In this document: positions 52,907 through 62,123 of the stretch, one piece after another
Numbering within the stretch: position 1 is the stretch's first letter
Layout of the letters: each line of letters starts with the position of its first letter
Source: Treponema sp.
GTDB lineage: Bacteria > Spirochaetota > Spirochaetia > Treponematales > Treponemataceae
Assembly (NCBI GenBank): GCA_016286535.1
Contig: JAEESZ010000002.1
Coordinates: 186,001 to 250,000, forward strand
DNA length: 64,000 nt
Direction: 5' to 3'
The notes under the pieces: generated by a model
Told to the model about the DNA's origin: nothing
The model's input: only the letters and a program-made list of their open reading frames with translations
Database searches by the model: none
Translations under genes and position numbers: made by a program

Positions 52907-54919
52907 TTACAATACTGAATCAACCTCCGCCAAGATTTGTTTATTGCTGAAGCCCTTAAGATCCATAGCACCAGATGGACAGGCAACAGTACATGCACCA
53001 CAACCATGACACATAGCAGAATTAACCTGTGATACGTGACGTGTAATTGTAGTTCTGTTTGGACCACGGAAATCCTTATCAATATAAGAAATTGCTCCGT
53101 AAGGACAAACGTTAATACACTGACCACAACCGTTACAAGCATTTTCATCCGGCTGAGCAGTACAAGGGTCATTCTTAAGCTTATCTTTTACGAGTAAGCA
53201 GATAGCCTTTGCAGCAGCACCTGATGACTGAGCAACAGTTTCTGGAATATCTTTTGGTCCCTGGCAGCAGCCTGCAAGGAAGATACCGGCAGTAGGAGAT
53301 TCAACAGGACGAAGTTTAGCATGAGCTTCAAGGAAGAAGTCATTGTTGTCCATAGAAGTTGTAAGCATAGTTGCAAGTGGGCGGGCAGATTTGTCTGCTT
53401 CGATAGAGGCTGCAAGAACAACCATATCAGCCTTAATATGAACCTGCTTATTCAAAATTAAGTCGCTTCCCTGAACATCAAGACTTCCGTCACTCTGTGG
53501 AGTAACTTTTCCTACCTGACCTTTAATGTAGTGTACGCCATACTGTTCAACTGCACGGCGGTAGAACTCATCAAAGAGTTTACCTGGAGTACGAACATCA
53601 ATATAGAATACATAACAGTTTGTATCAGGATAATGATCGCGGGTAAGGATTGCGTGTTTTGCAGTATACATACAGCAGATCTTTGAGCAGTACTCGTGAC
53701 CTTTTGTGCTGTCGGCACTGCAACGGCTTCCTACACACTGTACGAATACGATTGTTTTTGGTTCTTTTCCGTCTGAAGGGCGGAGAAGGTGACCATTTGT
53801 AGGTCCTGAAGCGTTACAAAGTCTTTCAAATTCAAGAGAAGATACAACGTCAGGACTCTGGCTGTAAGCATATTCATCGAATTTTTCAAGAGAAATAGGA
53901 TTGTAACCTGTTGCTACAATGATTGCACCATATTTTTCTGTAAGAATTTCTTCTTTCTGATTAAAGTTGATGGCTCCAACACCACAGGCTTTTTCACAGA
54001 AACCACATACATTGTCTTTACCGTTTGCAAGACCCTTCATGTGGAGACAGTAATTAGCATCAATGTTTGCAACCTTTGGAACAGCCTGGGCAAAAGGAAT
54101 ATCAATTGCCTTGCGGTTGTTTAAGTTAAGGTTGAAAGCATTTGGAACTTTCTTGTTAGGACATTTTTCGATACATGCACCACATCCTGTACATTTAGTT
54201 TCATCAACATAACGTGGATGTCGTTTAATATCGATTTCAAAGTTTCCAATGTATCCTCTAACTCCGCATACTTCAGAAGCTGAAAGAATGCGAATGTTAG
54301 GATTCTGGCTTACTTCTGTCATTTTTGGAGTTACGATACAAGAAGCACAGTCCAGTGTTGGGAATGTCTTATCAAGCTTAGCCATTTTTCCACCGACAGT
54401 GTAGTCTTTTTCTACAATGTCTACAGGGAAGCCGGCATCGGCAATATCAAGGGCAGCTGTAATACCTGCAATACCACCACCAATTACAAGTGCACGTTTT
54501 GTAACTGTTGTTTCACCTGGGGTGAGTGGAGTATCAAGGATTGTTTTTGCAACTGCTGCTTTACCAAGAGCAATGGCTTTTTCTGTAGCCTGCTCCATAT
54601 CTTTCATTACCCATGAAGTCTGTTCACGGATATTTGCTACTTCTACTTTAAATGGGTTAAGACCGGCACGTTCTGCACAGGCACGGAAGGTTTTTTCGTG
54701 CATACGTGGAGAACAAGAACAAAGAACAACACCAGTAAGTTTGTCGTCTTTGATATGGTCTTCAATCATTTTCTGACCGGCAGAAGAACACATGTAAGTG
54801 TAGTGTGTTGAATAAACAACTCCGTCTACTTTTCCAAGTTCTTCTGCAACTTTAGCTACGTCAACTGTTCCGGCAATGTTAGTACCACAGTGACATACAA
54901 ATACACCAATTCTTTCCAT
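52907..54919 (-). CDS. hdrA: Heterodisulfide reductase subunit A (HdrA)
   Basis: FAD and multi-iron-sulfur subunit of 670 residues, the flavin-based bifurcation centre in Hdr complexes. The N-terminal domain has MCSSAG and CSCSPRMHEKTF. The FAD fold is VIGGGIAGITAALD near 145. Ferredoxin motifs are CTGCGACIEKCP, then CGFCEKAC, CNGCGQCINVCP and CHGCGACTVACP. No selenocysteine is indicated. It follows hdrC by nine bases. Together with the Flx subunits it should couple NADH oxidation to reduction of ferredoxin and a disulfide. Confidence 0.92.
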   Translation of the reverse strand: MERIGVFVCHCGTNIAGTVDVAKVAEELGKVDGVVYSTHYTYMCSSAGQKMIEDHIKDDKLTGVVLCSCSPRMHEKTFRACAERAGLNPFKVEVANIREQTSWVMKDMEQATEKAIALGKAAVAKTILDTPLTPGETTVTKRALVIGGGIAGITAALDIADAGFPVDIVEKDYTVGGKMAKLDKTFPTLDCASCIVTPKMTEVSQNPNIRILSASEVCGVRGYIGNFEIDIKRHPRYVDETKCTGCGACIEKCPNKKVPNAFNLNLNNRKAIDIPFAQAVPKVANIDANYCLHMKGLANGKDNVCGFCEKACGVGAINFNQKEEILTEKYGAIIVATGYNPISLEKFDEYAYSQSPDVVSSLEFERLCNASGPTNGHLLRPSDGKEPKTIVFVQCVGSRCSADSTKGHEYCSKICCMYTAKHAILTRDHYPDTNCYVFYIDVRTPGKLFDEFYRRAVEQYGVHYIKGQVGKVTPQSDGSLDVQGSDLILNKQVHIKADMVVLAASIEADKSARPLATMLTTSMDNNDFFLEAHAKLRPVESPTAGIFLAGCCQGPKDIPETVAQSSGAAAKAICLLVKDKLKNDPCTAQPDENACNGCGQCINVCPYGAISYIDKDFRGPNRTTITRHVSQVNSAMCHGCGACTVACPSGAMDLKGFSNKQILAEVDSVL

Positions 54920-54928
54920 ATTAAAACC

Positions 54929-55318
54929 TTATTTCTTATATTTGCGGAATGCACTAACAATAGCCTGCTGTGGCATATCATCATCAAGATGTTCAGGAAC
55001 CTGAACTGGATCAAGGTGATGAGGACCCCGCTGGCCTTCAACATACTGACGTACGCCGTCTATTAACTTTGCAGGTTCTACCTGGCGTGGACAACGTTCA
55101 AGGCAGGCAAAGCAAGAAAGACATGCATAGATTGATTTAGAATTTAAAAGTGGTTCAAGGTCTCCGTTTTCAACCATCTGAACAAACTGATGTGGATGAT
55201 ATTCCATTGCATCATAGTTAGGGCAGGTAGCTGAACATTTTCCACAGACCATACACTTTTTAGGATTTACACCGCTTTTAAGAAGGATAATTTCTTTAGC
55301 AAGTTCTGTATTTTCCAT
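54929..55318 (-). CDS. hdrC: Heterodisulfide reductase subunit C (HdrC)
   Basis: Small iron-sulfur protein of 129 residues with two [4Fe-4S] motifs, CMVCGKCSATCP and CLSCFACLERCP, that wires HdrA to HdrB. Normal length lies between 110 and 190. Its ATG overlaps the hdrB stop by one base. Confidence 0.9.
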   Translation of the reverse strand: MENTELAKEIILLKSGVNPKKCMVCGKCSATCPNYDAMEYHPHQFVQMVENGDLEPLLNSKSIYACLSCFACLERCPRQVEPAKLIDGVRQYVEGQRGPHHLDPVQVPEHLDDDMPQQAIVSAFRKYKK

Positions 55319-56112
55319 TATGCTTCCTCCTTTAAGCCGAGGGCTTCTGCAAGTAATTCTGTAAAGTAGATTACATCAAGTTTTGAGTCACCCTTATTTT
55401 TAATAAGATTATATCGGCAGAGAGGACATGAAGTTACAAGGAAGTCTGCTCCCATATCTTCTGCATTTGAAAGGATTTTCTTTGTTCTGTTTTTTGGAAT
55501 TGATTGGTCTTCGAACATTGTGTATGCACCGCAGCATTCATTACGCTGAGCATAAATTACAGGTGTAGCTCCAATTGCCTTGATAAAATCTTCAAGGATT
55601 TTTGGATTTTCAGGGTCATCAAGACCAAGAACTTTGCCTGGACGAAGAAGAAGACAACCATAATATGCACCGATTTTTTTACCGGTAAAAGGTTTTTTAA
55701 CAGCCTTTTTAAGGTTATCCCAACCAACTACATCGCGCAGAATTTCGAGGTAATGAAGAACTTTTGTTTCTCCATGATACTCAATGTCATCCTGCTTGAG
55801 ATAGTTATTCACCTTGAATGCTACAAATTCATCTGTTGCTACATCGTTATTTACCTGTTTTAAAACATTGTAACATGCAGAACAGAGAGTAACTAATTCT
55901 TTTCCAGAATCACGTGCATTTGCGAGGGCGCGGACAGATGAAAGCTTTGAAGCGATTTCATCTTTAGCCATAGGATATTCACCACCACAGCACTGCCATT
56001 CAGGAATTTCTTCAAGTGTGAATCCTAAAGCTTCCGCAGACTTGCGCGCATAAAGGTCAAGGTCAGTTGCCTTGTTTTTCAGCGTACAGCCTGGAAAATA
56101 AGAATATGTCAT
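55318..56112 (-). CDS. hdrB: Heterodisulfide reductase subunit B (HdrB)
   Basis: Disulfide-reducing subunit of 264 residues. Two CCG domains are complete: Cys9, Cys41-Cys42, Cys77 and Cys80 in the first, and Cys153, Cys193-Cys194, Cys229 and Cys232 in the second. These are the ligand sets for the paired non-cubane [4Fe-4S] clusters of HdrB. The frame runs to a TTG at 56124, but the ATG at 56112 has GGAG at the right place and gives the usual start MTYSYFPGCT. It is first in the operon hdrB-hdrC-hdrA-flxD-flxC-flxB-flxA. The physiological disulfide is unknown; no DsrC-like gene is in the window. Confidence 0.9.
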   Translation of the reverse strand: MTYSYFPGCTLKNKATDLDLYARKSAEALGFTLEEIPEWQCCGGEYPMAKDEIASKLSSVRALANARDSGKELVTLCSACYNVLKQVNNDVATDEFVAFKVNNYLKQDDIEYHGETKVLHYLEILRDVVGWDNLKKAVKKPFTGKKIGAYYGCLLLRPGKVLGLDDPENPKILEDFIKAIGATPVIYAQRNECCGAYTMFEDQSIPKNRTKKILSNAEDMGADFLVTSCPLCRYNLIKNKGDSKLDVIYFTELLAEALGLKEEA

Positions 56113-56194
56113 ACTTGCTCCCAATAAAAATATATTTAATTCTATGAAAAAATCAGAATAAATTTTTTGCCGAATCTATCCCGATTATCTTTTT

Positions 56195-56223
56195 ACTATA
56201 TAACTTTTTGCTTCTTTTGTGAA
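56195..56223 (-). promoter_or_regulatory. Promoter of the hdr-flx operon
   Basis: TTCACA (56218-56223), 17 bases, TATAGT (56195-56200) in the minus direction, giving an untranslated leader of about 75 bases without a terminator. Confidence 0.6.
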
Positions 56224-56297
56224 GATAAAATCTACTAATTAAAAATACTATTGTGCAGGGGAAAATCCCTGTTTAATTTGATAAATATCATGTCTTA

Positions 56298-56326
56298 TTG
56301 ACTTTATATTTCTCTATTAATATACT
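56298..56326 (+). promoter_or_regulatory. Promoter of the opp operon
   Basis: TTGACT (56298-56303), 17 bases, TATACT (56321-56326). The start codon of oppB follows at 56367 with AGAGG. Confidence 0.7.
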
Positions 56327-56366
56327 AAAAATTCACGTTATTATGCTATTTTAGAGGCAAAATCAA

Positions 56367-57284
56367 ATGATTAAATACATCATCAAAAGGCTTGTTACCG
56401 CTTTGATAACAGCTTATCTTGTTGCGACTTTAACATTTTTCATTATGAATATGGTTCCGGGTGGACCTTTTCTTTCTGAAAAAGCCGTAACTCCCCAGGC
56501 TCAGGCCGCAATGGAAGCAAAATATGGACTTGATAAACCGCTTGGTCAGCAGTATTTAACTTACATAGGTGGAATTCTTCACGGAGACTTTGGTCTTTCA
56601 GTTAAAAAAAGAGGAAGAAGTGTAAGCGAAATCATTTTTACAAAATTTCCTGTTTCTGCAAGACTTGGCGGCTGGGCAATTATAGTTTCAATTTTGTTTG
56701 GAGTTCCCCTTGGAGCTATAGCTGCATATAAGAGAAGTAAGGCAATTGATAACATCATCGTAGTACTTTCAACAGCAGGAATTGCAATTCCTAGCTTTCT
56801 TTCTTCAACTCTTTTAATGTACATATTCTCTACAAAGCTTCACTGGCTGCCATCTTTAGGCTTAAACGATGCCAAAAGTTATATTATGCCGGTTGTTGCT
56901 TTAGCCCTTTATCCTACCTTCTACATTGCAAGACTTATGCGTTCTTCAATGCTGGATGTTATGGGACAGGATTATATGAGAACTGCCAGGGCAAAGGGTG
57001 TAAATAATTTTAAATCTATTTTTAAGCACGCTTTAAGAAATGCCATTCTTCCTGTAATTACTTATTTAGGACCTCTTATTGCTTCTCTTATGACAGGAAG
57101 TTTTATTATCGAAAAAATCTTCAACATTCCTGGCCTTGGTTCAGAATTTGTTGGTGCTATTACCAGCCGCGATTATCCAATGATTATGGGTACAACAATC
57201 TTCCTTGCTGTTTTTGTAATTATTATGAATGTAATTGTTGATCTTCTTTATGCGGTTGTAGACCCACGTATTAAACTTAAATAG
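56367..57284 (+). CDS. oppB: Oligopeptide ABC transporter permease OppB
   Basis: Inner-membrane permease of 305 residues with six membrane helices. The N terminus MIKYIIKRLVTALITAYLV and the loop MVPGGPF are typical of OppB/DppB. The EAA-type motif for ATPase contact is in DYMRTARAKGVNNFKSIFKHALRN. First gene of oppBCDFA behind a good promoter. Confidence 0.93.
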   Translation: MIKYIIKRLVTALITAYLVATLTFFIMNMVPGGPFLSEKAVTPQAQAAMEAKYGLDKPLGQQYLTYIGGILHGDFGLSVKKRGRSVSEIIFTKFPVSARLGGWAIIVSILFGVPLGAIAAYKRSKAIDNIIVVLSTAGIAIPSFLSSTLLMYIFSTKLHWLPSLGLNDAKSYIMPVVALALYPTFYIARLMRSSMLDVMGQDYMRTARAKGVNNFKSIFKHALRNAILPVITYLGPLIASLMTGSFIIEKIFNIPGLGSEFVGAITSRDYPMIMGTTIFLAVFVIIMNVIVDLLYAVVDPRIKLK

Positions 57285-57297
57285 AAAAGAGAAAAAT

Positions 57298-58347
57298 ATG
57301 GACGAAAAGAAAAAAAATCCTTTAAGCTTACAGATTAATGTGGATGATTTTATTCCTGCTTCTGCAGATGAAAAACAATCCCTTGTAATAATGAGAGAAT
57401 CAGTTGGTTTCTGGAAAGATGGAATCAGAAGATTCAGAAAGAACAAGATTGCAATGACCTCTCTTTGTATTGTTATCTTTATTATTTTCTTATGTTTTAT
57501 TGTACCTGCTTTTTATCCTTACAAATATGAACAGCAGATTAAGGGAAGCGAAAGACTTGGTCCTATGCAGTATTCTGCTACAGAACTTCAGATGAAGGCT
57601 AATGGTCAGAAAGTTTTTCCGCATTTTCTTGGAACTGACCAGAATGGCCGTGATTATGCAATCCGCGTAATGGTTGGCGGCCGCGTTTCCATGACGGTAG
57701 GTATTGTTGCCTCAATTCTTATTTTAATTATTGGTTCTCTTTACGGAGCAATTGCCGGTTATTTTGGCGGAATGGTAGATTTAATTATGATGAGAATTGT
57801 AGATATCATTTATACAGTTCCGGATGTTTTAATCATCATTCTTCTTGCCCAGACTTTAAAATTCCCCCTCCGTTCTTTAGGAGAAGTTCCGGGCTTTGGC
57901 TGGATTCAGCGACTTGGACCAAATATGGTTTCAATGTTCATCGTTTTTGCCCTTTTGTACTGGGTTGGAATGGCAAGAATTATCCGTTCTCAAATTATTA
58001 TTCTTAAACAGAATGAATACGTAACTGCAGCCCGTGCCCTTGGTGCAAACGGAAAACGCATTATTGGAAAACATCTTATTACCAATTGTATCGGAACCCT
58101 GATTGTAACAACAACCCTTCAGATTCCTTCATCAATTTTTACAGAATCTTTCCTTTCTTTCTTAGGACTTGGTGTACAGGCTCCAATGCCTTCTTTAGGT
58201 TCTCTTGCTTCTGCAGCCTTAAACGGCTTTCAGACTTTCCCGGAAAAACTTTTTGCTCCTGCATTTTTAATTTTTATCATCATTTTAAGTTTTAACCTTC
58301 TTGGAGACGGTTTACGTGATGCTTTTGATCCTAAACTGAAAAGCTAA
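57298..58347 (+). CDS. oppC: Oligopeptide ABC transporter permease OppC
   Basis: Second permease, 349 residues. A cytoplasmic N-terminal stretch precedes the OppC N-terminal segment (RRFRKNKIAMTSLCIV). The marker FLGTDQNGRDYAIRVMVGGRVS is followed by six helices; its EAA loop is EYVTAARALGANGKRIIGKHL. It lies 13 bases after oppB. Confidence 0.93.
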   Translation: MDEKKKNPLSLQINVDDFIPASADEKQSLVIMRESVGFWKDGIRRFRKNKIAMTSLCIVIFIIFLCFIVPAFYPYKYEQQIKGSERLGPMQYSATELQMKANGQKVFPHFLGTDQNGRDYAIRVMVGGRVSMTVGIVASILILIIGSLYGAIAGYFGGMVDLIMMRIVDIIYTVPDVLIIILLAQTLKFPLRSLGEVPGFGWIQRLGPNMVSMFIVFALLYWVGMARIIRSQIIILKQNEYVTAARALGANGKRIIGKHLITNCIGTLIVTTTLQIPSSIFTESFLSFLGLGVQAPMPSLGSLASAALNGFQTFPEKLFAPAFLIFIIILSFNLLGDGLRDAFDPKLKS

Positions 58348-58367
58348 GGAATATAAGGAAAAATAAA

Positions 58368-59414
58368 ATGGATAATAAATATTTAGTAGATATACAGCAT
58401 GAAAAACTTTCATTTTTTACACCGGCAGGAGAGGTAAAAGCTCTTAACGATGTAACAATTCAGATGAAAGAAGGCGAGGTTCTTGGAATTGTAGGAGAAT
58501 CTGGAAGTGGTAAATCTGTAACAGCATATTCAGTTATGGGCCTTACTGCAGAAAACGGAAAGATTACCGGTGGAAGCATAACCTTTAATGGACACAGAAT
58601 TGACCAGATGAGCGAAAAAGAACTCCGCAAAATCAGGGGAAAAGAAGTAAGCATTATTTTCCAGGATCCAATGACTTCCTTAAATCCTGTATGGACAATA
58701 GGAAATCAGATTGAAGAAGCAATAAAACTTCATACAGATAAAAAGGGAAAGGAAGCCAGAGAAAGGGCAAAAGAACTTCTTACTCTTGTAGGCATTAACG
58801 AACCAGACAAACGCTTAAAACAGTATCCTCATGAACTTTCTGGTGGAATGAGACAGCGTGTAATGATTGCCATAGCCCTGGCCTGCGAACCAAAACTTTT
58901 GATTGCAGATGAACCAACTACAGCCCTTGATGTAACTATCCAGGCCCAGATTCTTGAACTTATGCAGGAATTAAAAAATAAGCTGGGAATGGGAATTATT
59001 ATGATTACTCATGATCTTGGTGTTGTAGCTTCTATGTGTGATCATATTGCCGTTATGTATGCCGGCGAAATTATTGAGTACGGAACAACTGATGATATTT
59101 TTTATAATCCTCAGCACGAATATACAAGAGGACTTTTGCGTTCAATTCCAAAATTCCACGAAAAAGATTATTCAAGACTGGTTCCAATTGAAGGTCAGCC
59201 GGTTGATTTGTTAAATCGTCCAAAAGGCTGCTGTTTTGCTCCAAGATGTTCAAACTGTATGAAAATCTGTCTTGAAAAGGCTCCTGTTAGAAACGATTAC
59301 GAAAGTCTTGGCGGCTCTCTGGTTGGAGATAACATACATTACGGTCGCTGCTGGCTTGAACAGAAGGCACAAATGCTTGGAAGTGCAGATGCTCTTGTAA
59401 AAGGAGGCGAATAA
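58368..59414 (+). CDS. oppD: Oligopeptide ABC transporter ATPase OppD
   Basis: ATP-binding subunit of 348 residues: Walker A GESGSGKS, signature LSGGMRQR, Walker [13 protein letters not shown]. The C-terminal oligopeptide extension has a cysteine-rich segment ([15 protein letters not shown]) as found for the [4Fe-4S] site of Opp/Dpp ATPases. It overlaps oppF by one base. Confidence 0.94.
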   Translation: MDNKYLVDIQHEKLSFFTPAGEVKALNDVTIQMKEGEVLGIVGESGSGKSVTAYSVMGLTAENGKITGGSITFNGHRIDQMSEKELRKIRGKEVSIIFQDPMTSLNPVWTIGNQIEEAIKLHTDKKGKEARERAKELLTLVGINEPDKRLKQYPHELSGGMRQRVMIAIALACEPKLLIADEPTTALDVTIQAQILELMQELKNKLGMGIIMITHDLGVVASMCDHIAVMYAGEIIEYGTTDDIFYNPQHEYTRGLLRSIPKFHEKDYSRLVPIEGQPVDLLNRPKGCCFAPRCSNCMKICLEKAPVRNDYESLGGSLVGDNIHYGRCWLEQKAQMLGSADALVKGGE

Positions 59415-60391
59415 TGAGCGAAAATTTACTTGAAGTTGAAGGCTTAAAACAATACTTCCCGGCAGGAAAAGGCCGCTTTATCAAGGCTGTTGATGATGTA
59501 AGTTTTTTTATTAAAAAAGGCGAAACTTTCGGGCTGGTAGGTGAGTCTGGCTGTGGAAAAACTACAACAGGCCGCTCTATTTTGCGCCTTACAGAACCAA
59601 GTGCCGGAAAAATCACTTATGACGGCCAGGTTATTTTTGACAGTCAGAATAACATTAAAGTTGATATGCTTCCTTACAGACAGAAAATGCAGATTGTTTT
59701 TCAGGATCCATATGCTTCCCTTGACCCAAGAATGACTGTAAGTGATATTATTGGCGAAGCCCTTGATATTCATAAATTATATTCTTCAAAGGCAGAAAGA
59801 CGGGAAAAGATTCTTTCTTTACTTGCAAAAGTTGGTCTTAACAGTGAACATGCAAACCGCTTCCCCCACGAATTTTCCGGCGGACAGAGACAGAGAATTG
59901 GAATTGCAAGAGCCCTTGCCGTAAATCCACAGTTTATTGTCTGTGACGAACCGGTTTCTGCCCTTGATGTTTCAATTCAGGCCCAGGTAGTAAATATGTT
60001 CGAAGATTTACAAAAAGAAATGGGCCTTACATATCTTTTTATTGCCCATGACCTTTCTGTAGTTAATCATATTTCCAGCAGAATTGGTGTAATGTATCTT
60101 GGCCATATGGTAGAAATGGCTGAATCTGATGAATTGATTTTCCATTCAGTACATCCATATACCCGTTCCCTTATTTCTGCAGTTCCAATTGCAGATCCAA
60201 AAACTGCTAGACAAAATAAGAGAATTGTTCTGGAAGGGGATGTACCATCACCATTAAATCCACCTTCCGGCTGTCCTTTCAGGACACGATGCCCTTACGC
60301 CGACCAGCTTTGCGCCCGGGAAAATCCTCAATTTAAGGAAGTTTCTTCAGGCCATTATGCGGCATGCCATCATCTTGATAAATTAAATTAA
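59414..60391 (+). CDS. oppF: Oligopeptide ABC transporter ATPase OppF
   Basis: Second ATPase, 325 residues: Walker A GESGCGKT, signature FSGGQRQR, Walker B FIVCDEPVSALD. The C terminus has CPFRTRCPYADQLC, the Opp/Dpp-type cysteine cluster. With OppD it forms the ATPase heterodimer. The gap to oppA is 52 bases. Confidence 0.94.
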   Translation: MSENLLEVEGLKQYFPAGKGRFIKAVDDVSFFIKKGETFGLVGESGCGKTTTGRSILRLTEPSAGKITYDGQVIFDSQNNIKVDMLPYRQKMQIVFQDPYASLDPRMTVSDIIGEALDIHKLYSSKAERREKILSLLAKVGLNSEHANRFPHEFSGGQRQRIGIARALAVNPQFIVCDEPVSALDVSIQAQVVNMFEDLQKEMGLTYLFIAHDLSVVNHISSRIGVMYLGHMVEMAESDELIFHSVHPYTRSLISAVPIADPKTARQNKRIVLEGDVPSPLNPPSGCPFRTRCPYADQLCARENPQFKEVSSGHYAACHHLDKLN

Positions 60392-60405
60392 TTTAAAAAT
60401 ATATT

Positions 60406-60431
60406 GTCCTTATCCCGCCACGAATAAGGGC
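60406..60431 (+). repeat. Small hairpin before oppA
   Basis: GTCCTTAT / ATAAGGGC with a ten-base loop, just before AAGGAGG of oppA. There is no T-run. It could stabilise the oppA part of the mRNA so that more binding protein than permease is made. Confidence 0.4.
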
Positions 60432-60443
60432 AAGGAGGTTTTT

Positions 60444-62069
60444 ATGAAGTTGAAACTGACAGGTTTAGTTTCTTTATTTTTAATGGCAAGCCTTAGCGTA
60501 ATTTCCTGCAGCAAAAAGGCAGAAAATGCACCAAAAGGCTCTGTATTACATGTTCAGGTTGGACCTTCTCCAGAGACAATCGACCCTGCATTAAACTCTG
60601 CAGTAGACGGTGCAAACATGATTATTCATGCTTTTGAAGGTTTGTTAAAATTTGACAGTAATAACAACATTGTTGCTGCAAGTGCAGATAAATGGGAACA
60701 GTCTTCTGATGGTCTTACATGGACATTCCACTTAAGAGACGGCTTAAAATGGTCTGACGGTTCAGCATTAACTGCCAATGACTTTGTTTATGCCTGGAGA
60801 CGTGTTGCAGATCCAAATACTGCTGCACCTTATGGTTATGACCTTTTAAACATTGTAAAAGGTTATAAAGAAGCTTCTGAAGGTGACACAGAAAAACTTG
60901 GTGTTGAAGCAACAGACGACAATACTTTTGTTGTTCACCTTACAAATCCATGCATCTACTTTGATAAAATTGCAGCCTTTGCAGTTTTAGTTCCAGTTCA
61001 GAAGGCAACAATCGAAGCAAACGGCGAAAGCTGGTCTATTAATCCATCTTCATACGTTACAAATGGTCCATACTATATGACTGAATATACAGATGGTTCA
61101 CAGATTGTATTTACAAAAAATCCTAACTACTGGGATGCAGCAAATATCACTTTTGAAAAAATCGTTTGGCATTTAATTGAAGATCCAAATACTTCTTACA
61201 ACGCTTATAATCAGAATGTATTACAGTTGATTAAAGATGTTCCAACAGAAGAAATTCCTTCATTAAGAGGTAATTCACAGTTCCATGTTGAACCAATCAT
61301 GGGAACTTATTACATTACCTTTAATACTCAGAAAGCTCCATTCAACAATTCAGATGTAAGAAAAGCTCTTTCTCTTGCTATTGACCGTAAACACGTTGCT
61401 ACAACAATCATGCAGGGTACATATACACCTGCTAAAAACTTTGTAGGACCTGGAATTTCTGATGCAGCTCCTGCTTCTTCTTTTGAAGATGTAACAAGAG
61501 CAGCTTATGGTGACCATTTTGATACAGATAATTACGAAGCTGACCTTGCAAAAGCAAAAGAACTTCTTGCATCTGCCGGTTATCCTGAAGGAAAAGGCTT
61601 CCCAACTTTTGAATATCTTACAAACGATTCAGGTTATCACAAGGCTGTAGCAGAATACTTACAGGCTGCCTGGGCTGAACTTGGCATTACAATGACTGTA
61701 AATATTCAGGAATGGAAAACAATGACTGCTGACCGCCGTTCAGGAAACTTTGATATTGCAAGAAACGGCTGGGTTTATGACTGGGATGATCCATCAAATA
61801 TGATTAACCTTCTTGAAACGGGAAACGGTAACAACGATGGAAAATATTCTTCTGCAGAATTTGATAAATATGTAAGACTTGCAAGAAACACAACAAAAGT
61901 TGCTGAGCATTATGATTATCTTCATAAAGCTGAGCAGGCTGCATTAAACGATGCTGCAATGGCTCCAATCGCTTACTACAACGAATTCTGGCTTCAGAAA
62001 GATAACTTAAAAAATACCTGGCATTCTCCTTACGGATACTGGTACTTCATGTACGGTAAGTTAGAATAG
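60444..62069 (+). CDS. oppA: Oligopeptide-binding lipoprotein OppA
   Basis: Substrate-binding protein of 541 residues in the peptide-binding SBP family 5. The N terminus is a lipoprotein signal ending in SVISCSKK, with Cys at about residue 22. The body shows GPSPETIDPALNS, WEQSSDGLTWTFHLRDGLKWSDG and the family block FVYAWRRVADP. C-terminal PIAYYNEFWLQKDNLKN closes the fold. It lies last in oppBCDFA, behind a small hairpin. Amino acids from imported peptides could feed the nitrogen pathways of this window. Confidence 0.93.
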   Translation: MKLKLTGLVSLFLMASLSVISCSKKAENAPKGSVLHVQVGPSPETIDPALNSAVDGANMIIHAFEGLLKFDSNNNIVAASADKWEQSSDGLTWTFHLRDGLKWSDGSALTANDFVYAWRRVADPNTAAPYGYDLLNIVKGYKEASEGDTEKLGVEATDDNTFVVHLTNPCIYFDKIAAFAVLVPVQKATIEANGESWSINPSSYVTNGPYYMTEYTDGSQIVFTKNPNYWDAANITFEKIVWHLIEDPNTSYNAYNQNVLQLIKDVPTEEIPSLRGNSQFHVEPIMGTYYITFNTQKAPFNNSDVRKALSLAIDRKHVATTIMQGTYTPAKNFVGPGISDAAPASSFEDVTRAAYGDHFDTDNYEADLAKAKELLASAGYPEGKGFPTFEYLTNDSGYHKAVAEYLQAAWAELGITMTVNIQEWKTMTADRRSGNFDIARNGWVYDWDDPSNMINLLETGNGNNDGKYSSAEFDKYVRLARNTTKVAEHYDYLHKAEQAALNDAAMAPIAYYNEFWLQKDNLKNTWHSPYGYWYFMYGKLE

Positions 62070-62073
62070 TCAA

Positions 62074-62123
62074 ATAAAACTTAAACATAAATCATAGATT
62101 ACCATTTATGGTTTATGTTTAAG
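62074..62123 (-). terminator. Terminator of the second ABC importer, overlapping its stop codon
   Basis: Stem of 17 pairs with one G-T, 62080-62096 with 62107-62123 (CTTAAACATAAA / TTTATGTTTAAG at the base). On the minus strand it is followed by TTTTATTT. The 5' half lies inside the last codons of the ATPase gene. It may also act at the end of oppA, though no T-run follows on the plus strand. Confidence 0.65.

Noticed and set aside
56257-56272. CAGGG/CCCTG hairpin between hdrB and oppB as a terminator or hexaloop target
   Set aside because: Five-pair stem, no gene ends there, loop GAAAAT does not fit the A1/G4 rule.
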